A stretch of DNA of 64,000 nucleotides. Origin: Streptomyces acidicola (GTDB lineage: Bacteria > Actinomycetota > Actinomycetes > Streptomycetales > Streptomycetaceae). The DNA is taken from positions 1 to 64,000 of the forward strand of contig NZ_VMNX01000010.1 of NCBI RefSeq assembly GCF_009377235.1, written 5' to 3'. The translations under genes were made by a program, and so were the position numbers. Below, in pieces: positions 51,250 through 59,999 of the stretch. The notes beneath the pieces were generated by a model. It did not search any database. It was not told the origin of the DNA and saw only the letters and a program-made list of their open reading frames with translations. Position 1 is the first letter of the stretch. Each line of letters begins with the position of its first letter.

Positions 51250-51362
51250 CTCTCAAGCGCGGTGCGGACGCCGAGATCCCCTTGCGGGCGGCATCACCCG
51301 TGCGGCGGTTGGCGACATGGGTGATGCCGCTGTCGACGCCGATGCGCCGGCCGGTGATGACG
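51250..51362 (-). pseudogene. SDR C-terminal remnant
   Basis: Out of frame with its neighbours, the minus strand encodes VITGRRIGVDSGITHVANRR, the SDR family ending (FxTGQxIxVDGGxTxxxNRR). Only ~30 codons remain, between the second SDR and the first LLM gene. A third SDR gene was probably deleted here. Confidence 0.55.
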
Positions 51363-52484
51363 TCAGGCCGTGGCTGCCGTACCGACGGGGCGGACGCAGG
51401 GCACGACCTCCTTGGCGATCCGGTGCATGGACTCGATCCACGGCGTCGGATCGTCGATGTAGTCCTGGGTGTTCAGGACGATCTCGCCGAAGCCGCCGAT
51501 CCGCTCGTTCATCTCCTCGATCTTGCGGATGACCGTTTCGGGAGACCCGCACAGCCACACGTGCTCGGCGATGAAGTCCATGTCGACGTCCGCCACGTCT
51601 ATGCCGGTGCCCGAGTCGTCGATGTACCCCTGGAGAATCCCGAACCGCTGGTAGATCGGCACGAGGTATTTCTCCCAGCAGTGGCCGAGGCCGCCGTTGA
51701 TGGCACGCTTCCTGGCCTCCTTGTCGGTGTCCGCGACAAGGACGTCCCGGCAGATGCGGAACCGCTCGCGGTCCAGCGGGTGGCCGTTTGCCGCCGCGCC
51801 CTCGGCGTACGTGTCCCAGTGCGAGCGGGCCACGTCGACGCCGCCGAAGAACGAGATGGGCGAGAAGCCGTTCTCCCCGGCATAGCGCATCGACGACGAG
51901 TTGTACGACAGCGCCGTCACCGCGATCTCCAGGGCCTCCGGTCCGCCCCACGGGGAGAAGTCCGGCATGACGTGCTCCTGGTGGCCGTCCTCGGCCGAGG
52001 GCTCCTCCTCGGGGAAGCCGCCGGTGAAGAACCGGCCCTCATAGTGGAACGGCTCGCGCTTCCAGACCTTGCGCATGATCTCCAACGCCTCGTCCCGGCG
52101 GGGACGGGCCTCGGACAGGTCGGCCGCCTGTCCCCGGATGATGGCGTCGCGCGGATAGGCTCCGGGACCTATCCCGAGGAAGTAACGGCCCTTCAGGACC
52201 CGTGAGAGCCAGCCGACCTGGATGGCCAGGGAGCCGGGCTGGTGCAGCCCCAGGAGATGCGCCATCGGGGCAAAGCGAATCCGTTCGGTCTCCCGGGCAC
52301 AGGCGCCGATGACGATTTCCGGGTTCGGCACGCTCTCCCAGCCCTGAGTGGCGTGCTCACCTATCATGAAGTCGGTGAAGCCGGCTTGGTCGGCCTCCCG
52401 GGCCATGAGAACCGAGTAGTCGAATACCTCGCGGGGCGTGCGCTCGGGGCGCATATACGGAACGTTGAAGATGCCGCTCTTCAT
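51363..52484 (-). CDS. LLM-class flavin-dependent oxidoreductase
   Basis: A 373-residue bacterial-luciferase-like TIM barrel. It starts MKSGIFNVPYMRPERTPREV and carries FTDFMIGEHATQGWESVPNP, RIRFAPMAHLLGLHQPGSLA and VLKGRYFLGIGPGAYPRD, the standard (F/Y)GxGxG-like flavin-phosphate region of LLM oxidoreductases. A group of this type uses FMNH2 supplied by a reductase to monooxygenate ketones, alkanes or terpenoids. AAAGGAGA lies 9 nt before the ATG. It follows the second LLM gene in the same transcript; the flavin reductase is at the head of the unit. Confidence 0.88.
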   Translation of the reverse strand: MKSGIFNVPYMRPERTPREVFDYSVLMAREADQAGFTDFMIGEHATQGWESVPNPEIVIGACARETERIRFAPMAHLLGLHQPGSLAIQVGWLSRVLKGRYFLGIGPGAYPRDAIIRGQAADLSEARPRRDEALEIMRKVWKREPFHYEGRFFTGGFPEEEPSAEDGHQEHVMPDFSPWGGPEALEIAVTALSYNSSSMRYAGENGFSPISFFGGVDVARSHWDTYAEGAAANGHPLDRERFRICRDVLVADTDKEARKRAINGGLGHCWEKYLVPIYQRFGILQGYIDDSGTGIDVADVDMDFIAEHVWLCGSPETVIRKIEEMNERIGGFGEIVLNTQDYIDDPTPWIESMHRIAKEVVPCVRPVGTAATA

Positions 52485-52606
52485 GGTCTGCTGCTCTCCT
52501 TTGAACCCGCGAACCCGGCCTCGTCCAAGGCATGGTTCTGCGCTTGACCACAGTTGTCCTGCACGCGGAAGAGTCTGGTTTCCGATCATGGCGGACGCTC
52601 TTTCCG

Positions 52607-53761
52607 CTAGACCAGCGTTCCCTCACTGTCCTTGCTCGAGAATCGAGGGGCGACTTCCTCGGCGAACCGGATCAGTTCGTCGTTGTTGCGGCCCGGTTCC
52701 AGGTGTCCCTGGCCGAACATGAGGAAGCACTCGTTGAATCCCAGGCGGTCGTGGGCCTGCTCGATCTGCCGGGAGATGTCATCCGCGGTGCCGATGAGCA
52801 CATTGGGGAACTGCTGACCGTGGGGGATGAACCACTTGTCCCAGAACCACCGGTGCTCGGCCTCCAGTTGGGCGGCCTGCTCCTTGTCATCGGTCAGGAT
52901 GAGAAAGCCGCCCCAGGCCCCGATTTCCTCGCGGGGCACGTCGCGCCCGGCCTTCTTCGCCGTCTCGGAATAACGCTTCCACAGCGCCTCGCAGAAGTCG
53001 AGATCTGTGGCGAAAACAACTTGCTTTCCGCCCTCGCGGGCCCACATGTCAACGGTTCGCATGCTGTAGGCGAAGGCACCGTAGACCTTTGGGTGCGGGT
53101 TCTGGAAGGGGCGCGGGGCGATTCCGATTTCCTGGACGATGCCGTTCTCGTCCATGCCTCTGCCGAATTCCTTGTACCCGGGGTGGCCGGCCGAGCCGCC
53201 CTCCGGGGGGAACTGCCAGTACTTGCCCTTGTGGCTGAAGAGTTCGTTCTCCCACGCCTTCTTCAGTACCTGGACGGACTCCTCGAAGATCTCCCGGTTG
53301 GTGGCATCCTGATCGTCGCGGGCCTTGGCGTGCTGGACGTTGGTCGCGCCGATGCCGCGGATCGCGGCGTAGGAGTCCACCCAGCGCGCGTGGTAGCCGC
53401 GGGTGAAGCCGACGATGAGCCGCCCCTGGAGGATGTGGTCGAGCGTCGCGATCTCCTCGGCCACCCGGACCGGGTTGTGCGTGGGCAGGACGTATCCCAG
53501 GATCCCGGCACTCATGCGCTTGGCGTGCGACCCGACGAAGAGCCCCCACATACCAGGGTGGTTGGTGATCTCGAAGCCTTCGATCTGCAGGTGATGCTCG
53601 GGCGAGCAGTAGCTGGCGTAGCCCAGTTCGTCGGCGAGCCGGACATAGCCCTTCACCTCTTCGAGGTACCGCTGGTACAGGTCAGGGCGCTGCCCCGCCA
53701 TGCCCTGCTCGAGTTCGTGGCGCCGACCGATCACGCCGGTCTGCATGAGGTGGAATTTCAC
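52607..53761 (-). CDS. LLM-class flavin-dependent oxidoreductase (second)
   Basis: A 384-residue LLM protein distinct from the one at 51363. It starts VKFHLMQTGVIGRRHELEQG and contains YASYCSPEHHLQIEGFEITN, SAGILGYVLPTHNPVRVAEE and LQGRLIVGFTRGYHARWVD. The GTG at 53759-53761 is preferred because AAGGAGAC lies just upstream. Paired LLM enzymes sometimes act as the two subunits of one luciferase-like monooxygenase, or on successive substrates. Located between the flavin reductase and the first LLM gene on the minus strand, it should receive reduced FMN from that reductase. Confidence 0.88.
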   Translation of the reverse strand: MKFHLMQTGVIGRRHELEQGMAGQRPDLYQRYLEEVKGYVRLADELGYASYCSPEHHLQIEGFEITNHPGMWGLFVGSHAKRMSAGILGYVLPTHNPVRVAEEIATLDHILQGRLIVGFTRGYHARWVDSYAAIRGIGATNVQHAKARDDQDATNREIFEESVQVLKKAWENELFSHKGKYWQFPPEGGSAGHPGYKEFGRGMDENGIVQEIGIAPRPFQNPHPKVYGAFAYSMRTVDMWAREGGKQVVFATDLDFCEALWKRYSETAKKAGRDVPREEIGAWGGFLILTDDKEQAAQLEAEHRWFWDKWFIPHGQQFPNVLIGTADDISRQIEQAHDRLGFNECFLMFGQGHLEPGRNNDELIRFAEEVAPRFSSKDSEGTLV

Positions 53762-53811
53762 CGGTCCGTCTCCTTGTGTCTCTCGTGGCGGGCGATGGCA
53801 TCCACCCGGGC

Positions 53812-54306
53812 TCACACGGCGACGAGCTGCCGGAAGCGGCTGCCGTGGAAGACCAGCGGCGCACGCTCGGGCTCGGCGCGCAGGGCGTGGATGGCCAGCA
53901 GGACGATCGCGTGGTCCCCGGCCGGAAACTCCTGGTGGACGGTGCAGTCGAACCAGGCCACCGCGCCGTGGACGAACACCGCACCGTCGGTGTTGCTGCT
54001 CCACTCGACCCGCGCGAACCGGTCCCCGGTCTTCTGGGCGAGGGTGCGGCAGGTCTCGTTCTGGTCCTGGGCGAGCATGCTGACGCCGAGTCGGCGCAGT
54101 CCGCGCAGTCGCGGCCAGGTGGTCGAGGTGTTCTGCACGCACACCGCCGCCAGGCTGGGCTCCAGGGAGACCGAGGTGAACGAACTCGCCGCGATACCGA
54201 CCGGCTTGTCACCCTCCATCGCGCAGATGGCCGTGACACCGCTGGGGAAGCACCCGTAAGCGCGCTTCAGCAGCTCCGAGTTTCCGGTGTTGGGTTCCAG
54301 ATCCAC
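53812..54306 (-). CDS. Flavin reductase family protein
   Basis: About 164 residues of the HpaC/short-chain flavin reductase family: RAYGCFPSGVTAICAMEGD, GIAASSFTSVSLEPSLAAVC (the conserved SFxSVSLxPP flavin-contact motif), and VHGAVAWFDCTVHQEFPAGD, HAIVLLAIHAL. These NAD(P)H:flavin oxidoreductases supply FMNH2 to two-component monooxygenases, here the two LLM enzymes directly downstream. The GTG at 54304-54306 is preferred (GAGGGG upstream, family alignments), though an upstream in-frame start to 54366 exists. It is the first gene after the minus-facing promoter element. Confidence 0.85.
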   Translation of the reverse strand: MDLEPNTGNSELLKRAYGCFPSGVTAICAMEGDKPVGIAASSFTSVSLEPSLAAVCVQNTSTTWPRLRGLRRLGVSMLAQDQNETCRTLAQKTGDRFARVEWSSNTDGAVFVHGAVAWFDCTVHQEFPAGDHAIVLLAIHALRAEPERAPLVFHGSRFRQLVAV

Positions 54307-54447
54307 CCTGTGCCCCTCTTCTGTGAGGTGGGTACTCCGCAGGCCCTTCGCCACCCGCCGGCCCACGTGGAGGGTTCCTGGCGTTCCGCGGGATTCGAGT
54401 GAAGGAGTCGGTGGCTTCAGGCAACGCCGACTGTGTGCGGTATCGCC

Positions 54448-54477
54448 AAGCTATCTACACCAACGTAAACCGTCAAC
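54448..54477 (-). promoter_or_regulatory. Minus-facing copy of duplicated promoter/operator
   Basis: Read on the minus strand: TTGACG (-35, 54471-54476), a 17-bp spacer and TAGCTT (-10, 54448-54453). The 28-bp segment 54450-54477 matches the reverse complement of 54547-54574 at 23 of 28 positions. It would drive the flavin reductase / LLM / SDR arm. Confidence 0.65.
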
Positions 54478-54546
54478 ACTATCGTAAATTGATCTTGAAG
54501 TTGCTCTACCGCAGCTCACAGGCTTCTCCAGCAGTGCGCCGAAAGC

Positions 54547-54576
54547 GTTGACCGTTTACATGGACGTAGATAGCAT
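54547..54576 (+). promoter_or_regulatory. Plus-facing copy of duplicated promoter/operator
   Basis: TTGACC (-35, 54548-54553), a 17-bp spacer and TAGCAT (-10, 54571-54576), with shared blocks GTTGAC, GTTTAC and GTAGATAGC inverted relative to the other copy. It would drive the SnoaL / crotonase arm starting at 54735. Confidence 0.65.
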
Positions 54577-54734
54577 CCACGGCACGCCGTTCCGGCAAGG
54601 CGGCGGCAGAGTGACCGAGGACGAGCCGGGACCCGTCAGGCGGCTCCTGGTCCTCCCTCACAACTCCCTCACTCCGACACTCCGACCCGACCCGCCCGTG
54701 CGAGAGCAACCGGGCGATCTGGAGGATGACGCAG

Positions 54735-55214
54735 ATGACGCAACAGGACGAGGCGACGGCCGCGCTGGCCGATCTGGTGGAGACGGAGAAGATCCACCGG
54801 CTGCTGTTCGACTACGCCTACCACCTCGACATGAACCATCCGGACGAGATCGCGGGCCTGTTCACCGAGGACTGCTACGTCTCCTACGGACCGGGCTTCG
54901 GTGCCGAGGGGCGTGCTGCGTACCGCGAAACCCTGGGCGGGATCGGCAGCTTCTTCGCCGCGACCAGCCACCATGTGTCGAACATCGTGGTCGACTTCGG
55001 CCCGGACCGGACCACCGCGACCGTGCGGTCGGTGCTCCACGCCTGGCACAGGTACACCAGGGACCGCCCGGACGGGCACTTCTTCGGCCAGTACCACGAC
55101 GAGTTGGTCCGTACGGAGAAGGGCTGGCGCTTCGCCAGGCGCGAGCTGCGGGCGTCCGGCGTGGTGGACTTCCACGTAAAGAAGCAGATCCCGATCGGCC
55201 GGGCGGTCTCGTGA
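54735..55214 (+). CDS. SnoaL-like / ketosteroid-isomerase-fold protein
   Basis: A 159-residue SnoaL_4-type protein: LVETEKIHRLLFDYAYHLDM, NHPDEIAGLFTEDCYVSYGP, AATSHHVSNIVVDFGPDRTT and GWRFARRELRASGVVDFHV. The HLDMNHPDEIAGLFTEDC segment is typical of the group linked to aromatic and steroid catabolism. The ATG at 54735 is spaced 9 nt from GGAGG; an earlier ATG at 54726 abuts it and is less likely. It leads the plus-strand arm, coupled by a 4-nt overlap to the crotonase gene. Confidence 0.87.
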   Translation: MTQQDEATAALADLVETEKIHRLLFDYAYHLDMNHPDEIAGLFTEDCYVSYGPGFGAEGRAAYRETLGGIGSFFAATSHHVSNIVVDFGPDRTTATVRSVLHAWHRYTRDRPDGHFFGQYHDELVRTEKGWRFARRELRASGVVDFHVKKQIPIGRAVS

Positions 55215-56206
55215 CGGCCTCGTCGGAGCCGGGCGGCACGGGGCCTCCCGCGTCCGGCGCGGGCGGCGAGGACGGCGCGGGCGGCGCGGGCGGCGCGGGC
55301 GGCGCGGGCGGCGCGGGCGGCGCGGGCGGCGCGGGCGGCGCGGGCGGCGCGGGCGGTGCGGGCGGTGTGCCGGGCTACCGCAACATCCGGGTGGAGCACC
55401 GCGGCCCGGTGAGCTGGATCATTCTCGACCGGCCCGAGAAGGCCAACGCTCTGTCGAACGAGATGCTGGACGAGTTCTCCGACGCCCTGGACAGACTGGC
55501 CCGCACCGGTGGCCCGGTCCTAGCCATCCGCGGCGCGGGCAGGGGGTTCTGCTCCGGATACGACATCGAGCAGGTCGGCAGGACCGTGGCCGCGCCGGAC
55601 CCGGTCGCCGACCGCGAACGGCTGGCGCACAACGTCAACCGCTACCTGGCGATCTGGGACCACCCGAAGCCGGTGATCGCCGCGGTGCACGGCTACTGCC
55701 TGGCCGGCGCGAGCCAGCTGTGCGTGTTCACCGACATCACCGTCGTCACCGACGACGCCAGCATCGGCGAGCCCGCGCTCCCGCTGGGCGGCGGCTACAT
55801 CGCCCCGCTGTGGGCACCGCTCGTCGGCCCCAAACGCGCCAAGGAACTTGCCTTCGTCCCCGGCAACACGATCGACGGAAAGACGGCGGTCACCTGGGGA
55901 TGGGCCAACCACTCGGTGCCCGAGGAGGAGTTGATCCCGACCGTGGAGACGATGGCCGCCCGTATCGCGCGCATCCCCTCGGACGTGCTGCGCGTCAAGA
56001 AGCTCTCGGTCAACCGGGCCATGGAGGCCATGGGCGTACGCACCGCCGCGGCCGGCGTCCCCGAGATGGACGCCCTGCTGCACCTGTCCCCGTCGGTGGC
56101 CCAGATGCGCGCCTGGATCGGCGAGGTCGGACTCAAGGAGGCCATCGCCTCCTTCCGGCGCGACCCCCAGGCCACACCCGAACCCATCGGAAAGGACGCA
56201 CCGTGA
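55211..56206 (+). CDS. Enoyl-CoA hydratase/isomerase (crotonase) with AGG-repeat N-terminus
   Basis: A 331-residue crotonase-superfamily enzyme. A ~50-residue low-complexity leader, largely (Ala-Gly-Gly)10, precedes the fold. The crotonase core reads PVSWIILDRPEKANALSNEM, LAIRGAGRGFCSGYDIEQVG (oxyanion-hole region) and VIAAVHGYCLAGASQLCVFT (second oxyanion glycine pair). The usual catalytic acidic loop is here SIGEPALPLGGGYIAPLWAP. It may hydrate, isomerise or hydrolytically open a cyclic beta-diketone, as some crotonases do. The GTG at 55211 overlaps the SnoaL stop (GTGA), and its own stop overlaps the next gene. Confidence 0.88.
   Translation: MTASSEPGGTGPPASGAGGEDGAGGAGGAGGAGGAGGAGGAGGAGGAGGAGGVPGYRNIRVEHRGPVSWIILDRPEKANALSNEMLDEFSDALDRLARTGGPVLAIRGAGRGFCSGYDIEQVGRTVAAPDPVADRERLAHNVNRYLAIWDHPKPVIAAVHGYCLAGASQLCVFTDITVVTDDASIGEPALPLGGGYIAPLWAPLVGPKRAKELAFVPGNTIDGKTAVTWGWANHSVPEEELIPTVETMAARIARIPSDVLRVKKLSVNRAMEAMGVRTAAAGVPEMDALLHLSPSVAQMRAWIGEVGLKEAIASFRRDPQATPEPIGKDAP
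55277..55366. repeat. 10 x 9-bp tandem repeat (GCGGGCGGC)
   Basis: Ten copies of GCGGGCGG(C/T), the last two ending in T, lie in frame and encode (Ala-Gly-Gly)10 in the crotonase leader. As at 18515-18640, the unit is 9 bp, so length variation keeps the reading frame. Confidence 0.95.
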
Positions 56207-56979
56207 GTTCCGGAGTCGAGTTCGTGAAGGACGGCCATGTCGCGCGGGTGGTCCTGGACCGTCCCAAGGCGCTCAACGCGATCACCCCGCAGATGGACGA
56301 CGCGCTGTTGGACGCCTGGACGGAGATCAACAACGATCCTGACATCTGGGTCGCGGTCCTGTCCGCCACCGGCGAGAAGGCGTTCTGCGCCGGCGGGGAC
56401 GTCAGCGGGGCCGCCGAGGGCCCGAGCCGGCGCATGGCCCTCGGCGGGGGCCTCACCGGCGTCGGCGGTCCGCTGCTGACGCTGCGCAAGCCGCTGGTCG
56501 CGGCCGTGCAGGGCTACGTCATCGGCGGTGGGTTCGAACTGGCCATGTGCGCGGACGTCATCGTCGCGGCCGACACGGCCCAGTTCGGCATGCCGGAGAC
56601 CAAGGTAGGCATCATCGGCGAAGCCGGCATCATGCACCGGGCCATCCGCCAGCTTCCCCACCACATCGCCCTGGCCATGATCCTCACCGGCGAGCGCATC
56701 CCGGCCGCGGCGGCCGAACGCTACGGTCTGGTCAACGAGGTCGTCGGCTACCCGGACCTCGCGGAAGCCGCCGATCGCTGGGCCCAGAAGATCACGGCCG
56801 CCTCGCCGCTGGCAGTGCAGGCAGCGAAGGAAGCGGTCCTCTCCCGGGTGGGCTGGCCGCTGGAAGTCGCCCTGGCGACCCGCTACGAACCCATCGAGGC
56901 CTACGCCTCCACCAAGGACCGCCTGGAAGGCCGTGCCGCCTTCGCCGAGCGGCGCGCTCCCCGGTGGCAGGGCCGCTGA
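56203..56979 (+). CDS. Enoyl-CoA hydratase/isomerase family protein
   Basis: A 258-residue crotonase: HVARVVLDRPKALNAITPQM, VAVLSATGEKAFCAGGDVSG, VAAVQGYVIGGGFELAMCAD and GMPETKVGIIGEAGIMHRAI. Both oxyanion-hole segments (CAGGD, GGG) are canonical, and the Glu of PETKVGI sits at the position of one catalytic acid in true enoyl-CoA hydratases. The GTG at 56203 overlaps the upstream stop, so the two crotonases are co-translated and probably act in sequence on one CoA or ketone pathway. Standard ECH length. Confidence 0.9.
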   Translation: MSSGVEFVKDGHVARVVLDRPKALNAITPQMDDALLDAWTEINNDPDIWVAVLSATGEKAFCAGGDVSGAAEGPSRRMALGGGLTGVGGPLLTLRKPLVAAVQGYVIGGGFELAMCADVIVAADTAQFGMPETKVGIIGEAGIMHRAIRQLPHHIALAMILTGERIPAAAAERYGLVNEVVGYPDLAEAADRWAQKITAASPLAVQAAKEAVLSRVGWPLEVALATRYEPIEAYASTKDRLEGRAAFAERRAPRWQGR

Positions 56980-57012
56980 CCGTCATGGAACCGCTCACGG
57001 AAAGGTGTGGAG

Positions 57013-57519
57013 ATGAGTGATCTGGATTCCCGCATCCGCAGGCTGGAGGACCGTGCCGCCATCGAGGACCTGGTGATCCGCTACTTCCTCGCGGCCGACG
57101 ACAACGACCTGGAGACCCTCGGATCGACGTTCGCGCCGGATGCCGAATTCCTCATGGGCGGCGGTTTCTCGGGCGGCTCGGACCGCGAGTCGATCGTGCG
57201 CTTCATCAAGGAGGACCGGGCCACCATGGGGGTCACGGTCCACACCCAGAACTTCACGCTCCTCACCTTCCACGACGACGACCACGCGGACGGTGTCGTC
57301 GGCGCCCACCTGGAGCTGGCACGCGGCGGGACCACGGTCTACGGCGCGGTGCGCTACCTGGACGACTATGTGCGTGCGGACGCGGGGTGGCAGATCAAGC
57401 GCCGCGAGCTGGCCGTCCTCCATGTCGGGCCGTGGGAGGACGTCGCCACGTCGCTCACCGCCGAACTGCGTTCCCGCTGGCCGGGGCAGAAGCCGGTGTC
57501 GGCCGATCTCCCCCGGTAG
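57013..57519 (+). CDS. SnoaL-like NTF2-fold protein
   Basis: A 168-residue SnoaL_4-type protein: SRIRRLEDRAAIEDLVIRYF, LAADDNDLETLGSTFAPDAE, FLMGGGFSGGSDRESIVRFI and WQIKRRELAVLHVGPWEDV. It resembles the SnoaL-like protein at 54735 in fold but not closely in sequence. Such proteins may isomerise or bind intermediates. The ATG at 57013 is spaced 7 nt from AAAGG; a GTG at 57007 is less likely. Same strand and direction as the crotonases (gap 33 bp). Confidence 0.85.
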   Translation: MSDLDSRIRRLEDRAAIEDLVIRYFLAADDNDLETLGSTFAPDAEFLMGGGFSGGSDRESIVRFIKEDRATMGVTVHTQNFTLLTFHDDDHADGVVGAHLELARGGTTVYGAVRYLDDYVRADAGWQIKRRELAVLHVGPWEDVATSLTAELRSRWPGQKPVSADLPR

Positions 57520-57531
57520 CCGGCCGGAAGG

Positions 57532-58227
57532 TCACGGCTCGCCGCGCCGCAGACCGTCGAAGAAGACGGCCGAGAAGGTCTCGACGGTCTGCTCCAGCGT
57601 ATATTTCCGGTCGCCCGGCTTGAACCAGCGGTGGGTCCAGTTCACCATTCCGAAGAGTGCTTTCACCACCAAGGGCACGGCCAGGTCCTCCCGGAAAGTC
57701 CCCTCCCGCACCCCCGAGGTGATGATGTCCGTGACAATCGATTCAAATCGGCGGGTCTTCCGCGCCATTTCACGTGCCCACGGCGTCGACTGGAATGCAA
57801 CCTTCCCCATGTCTTCCTGGATGTAGACATACACATAGGGGTAGTTCGCCACATACGAAGTAATCTGCAACTCGATGAGGAGGCGCAGCTTCCGATGGGC
57901 ATCCATATCCATGTCCGCGATCCGGACGGCCTCGGCAAGATTCTCGTCCAGCACCTTTTTCGCGGTGGCCTGGAAGACCTCCTGGAACAGCTCTTCCTTG
58001 CCTGAGAAGTAGTAGTAGATGGCCGCACGGTCGGTGCCGAAACGGGCGGCGATGTCACTGAGCGTCGCAGCCTCGTAACCTTTTTCCTTGAACACGTCAC
58101 CGGCGATTTGCAGCAATTCTCCACGTTTCGCCAAGTATGCGGCGCCGCCTTCTACTTGAGCGCTCTGCCGACGCTTACTCAGACCGCTGTGCGACGTTTT
58201 CGGGGTGCGTTTGGCGGGCGGACTCAT
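57532..58227 (-). CDS. TetR-family regulator (KstR2/FadR-like subgroup)
   Basis: A 231-residue TetR protein with an ~40-residue basic, flexible leader (PPAKRTPKTSHSGLSKRRQS), then the HTH IAGDVFKEKGYEAATLSDIA, ARFGTDRAAIYYYFSGKEEL. The ligand domain ends NWTHRWFKPGDRKYTLEQTV, typical of TetR proteins that sense acyl-CoAs, including steroid regulators of the KstR2 type. Its position inside the catabolic cluster, divergent from the acyl-CoA synthetase (gap 113 bp), makes it the best candidate to bind the duplicated operator at 54450-54574. Start at 58225-58227. Confidence 0.87.
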   Translation of the reverse strand: MSPPAKRTPKTSHSGLSKRRQSAQVEGGAAYLAKRGELLQIAGDVFKEKGYEAATLSDIAARFGTDRAAIYYYFSGKEELFQEVFQATAKKVLDENLAEAVRIADMDMDAHRKLRLLIELQITSYVANYPYVYVYIQEDMGKVAFQSTPWAREMARKTRRFESIVTDIITSGVREGTFREDLAVPLVVKALFGMVNWTHRWFKPGDRKYTLEQTVETFSAVFFDGLRRGEP

Positions 58228-58340
58228 AACGCGGAGCCTACCACCGCCAGGAGTGCGTTCATCGGGGGTCCGGGCGGAATGAATCAGAACAGCCCGAGCA
58301 TAAGGCAGAGTTTGGGCGACATCGACGGGCGGAGATCGGC

Positions 58341-59999
58341 ATGACGGAGAATGTTCGGTGGACCGAGGTGTTGTGCGTCGGCGACCTTCTGGTGAGGGCT
58401 GCCCATCGGCACCCCGGGCGCGACGCGCTGGTGCTTCCCGGTGTGCGGTACACCTACGCCGAGTTGTACGAGCGTGCCGAGCGGACCGCACGAGGACTGG
58501 TCGCGCTCGGTATCCGCCCCGGACAGCATGTGGGGCTACTCGCGTCGAATGGCGTCGAGTTCGCCGAAGGGCTGTTCGCCATCTCGCTGATCGGTGGGGT
58601 GGTCGTTCCGCTCAACGCCCGCCACAAGGCCACCGAACTCGCTTACATCATCGACAACAGCGATCTCGTCGCAGTGCTGACCACCGCCGGCGCCGACCAG
58701 TACGTCGACTTCGCGGCGGTACTCAAGGAAGCCCTGCCGTCACTGGCCACCGCGAAGGTCCCGACCCGGCTGAGCCTGCCCGAGGCTCGCGGGCTGCGCG
58801 CGGCGGTGCTGCTCTGCGGTGCGGACCGGGCTGGATTCCTCGACCGCGCCGCGTTCGACCGACTCGCCGCGGACGTCGATCCGCGAAGGATTCTCGAACT
58901 GCGGCGCCGCGTCCGCGTCCGCGATATCGCGGCGCTTCTCTACACATCCGGCACGACCGCGAACCCCAAGGGCTGTCTGCTGTCCCACGAGGCCATGACC
59001 CGCGGCCCGGTGGAACGGGCCCGTTTCCGGCTCGGCACCGGTGACCACGATGTCACCTGGGCCGCCGGACCGCTTTTCCATATCGCCGCCCTGTCGCCTT
59101 TCCTCGGGTCGATCGGCGACGGCGGGACATTTCTCACCGATGTCCACTACGAACCCGGCAGGGCCCGGGATCTGCTGGTTCGCGAGGGCGCCACCGTCGC
59201 CTTTCCCTGGTTTCCGGCAATCATTCAGCCGCTGCTCGACCATCCCGCATTCGACCCGACGGAGCTCCGGGCATTGCGATCGATGTTCCTGATCGGCCCC
59301 AGCGTCCTTCTGGAACGCGTGCAGTCCGCCCTGCCCGAGGCCGAACTCATCGCGGCGTGCGGCATGACCGAGACGGCCGGCATCTATGCGCTCAGCGACC
59401 GGACCGACTCGATCGAAACGCGCGCCACGGCACAGGGCAGACCCTACTCCGGAATGGAGATCCGCATTATCGACCTGGAGACCGGAGAGGGCGCCGAAGT
59501 CGGCGTGATCGGCGAGCTACTGGTCCGTGGCTTCTGCGTCACCGACGGGTATTACCACGATCCGGAGGCGACTGCGGCCGCCTTCGACGAAGGCCGCTGG
59601 CTGCACACCGGCGACCTCTACAGCTGGACTCCCCAGGGCCAGGTGGCATTCCACGGCCGGCTCAAGGACATGCTGAAAGTCGGCGGCGAGAACGTCGCCG
59701 CCCTCGAAATCGAGTCCTTCCTCGCCCGGCACCCGGCGGTGCGGTGCGTCGAAGTGGTCGGCGCCCCCGATCCCCGGCTCGACGAAGTGCCGGTGGCCTT
59801 CGTCGAGGTCCGCGACGGGTACACGGTCACCCCGGAGGAACTGATGGAGTTCTGCCGGGGCCGTATCGCCCGTTTCAAGATTCCACGCGCTGTCCGCTTC
59901 ATCGAACCCGGCGGCTGGCCGATGTCCACCACGAAGATCGACAAGCGGGCTCTGCGCCGCATGCTCAACGAGACGGAATCGGAGCTGACACACCCGTGA
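58341..59999 (+). CDS. Acyl-CoA synthetase / AMP-dependent ligase
   Basis: A 552-residue adenylate-forming enzyme. Conserved motifs: P-loop IAALLYTSGTTANPKGCLLS, PLFHIAALSPFLG, ELIAACGMTETAGIYALSD, WLHTGDLYSW and GRLKDMLKVGGENVAALEIE, and catalytic Lys in MSTTKIDKRAL. It activates a carboxylic acid as an acyl-AMP and then acyl-CoA. It starts near the divergent TetR and its stop overlaps the next gene (GTGA). In context it probably loads the acid product of the monooxygenase/ring-opening steps onto CoA. Confidence 0.93.
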   Translation: MTENVRWTEVLCVGDLLVRAAHRHPGRDALVLPGVRYTYAELYERAERTARGLVALGIRPGQHVGLLASNGVEFAEGLFAISLIGGVVVPLNARHKATELAYIIDNSDLVAVLTTAGADQYVDFAAVLKEALPSLATAKVPTRLSLPEARGLRAAVLLCGADRAGFLDRAAFDRLAADVDPRRILELRRRVRVRDIAALLYTSGTTANPKGCLLSHEAMTRGPVERARFRLGTGDHDVTWAAGPLFHIAALSPFLGSIGDGGTFLTDVHYEPGRARDLLVREGATVAFPWFPAIIQPLLDHPAFDPTELRALRSMFLIGPSVLLERVQSALPEAELIAACGMTETAGIYALSDRTDSIETRATAQGRPYSGMEIRIIDLETGEGAEVGVIGELLVRGFCVTDGYYHDPEATAAAFDEGRWLHTGDLYSWTPQGQVAFHGRLKDMLKVGGENVAALEIESFLARHPAVRCVEVVGAPDPRLDEVPVAFVEVRDGYTVTPEELMEFCRGRIARFKIPRAVRFIEPGGWPMSTTKIDKRALRRMLNETESELTHP

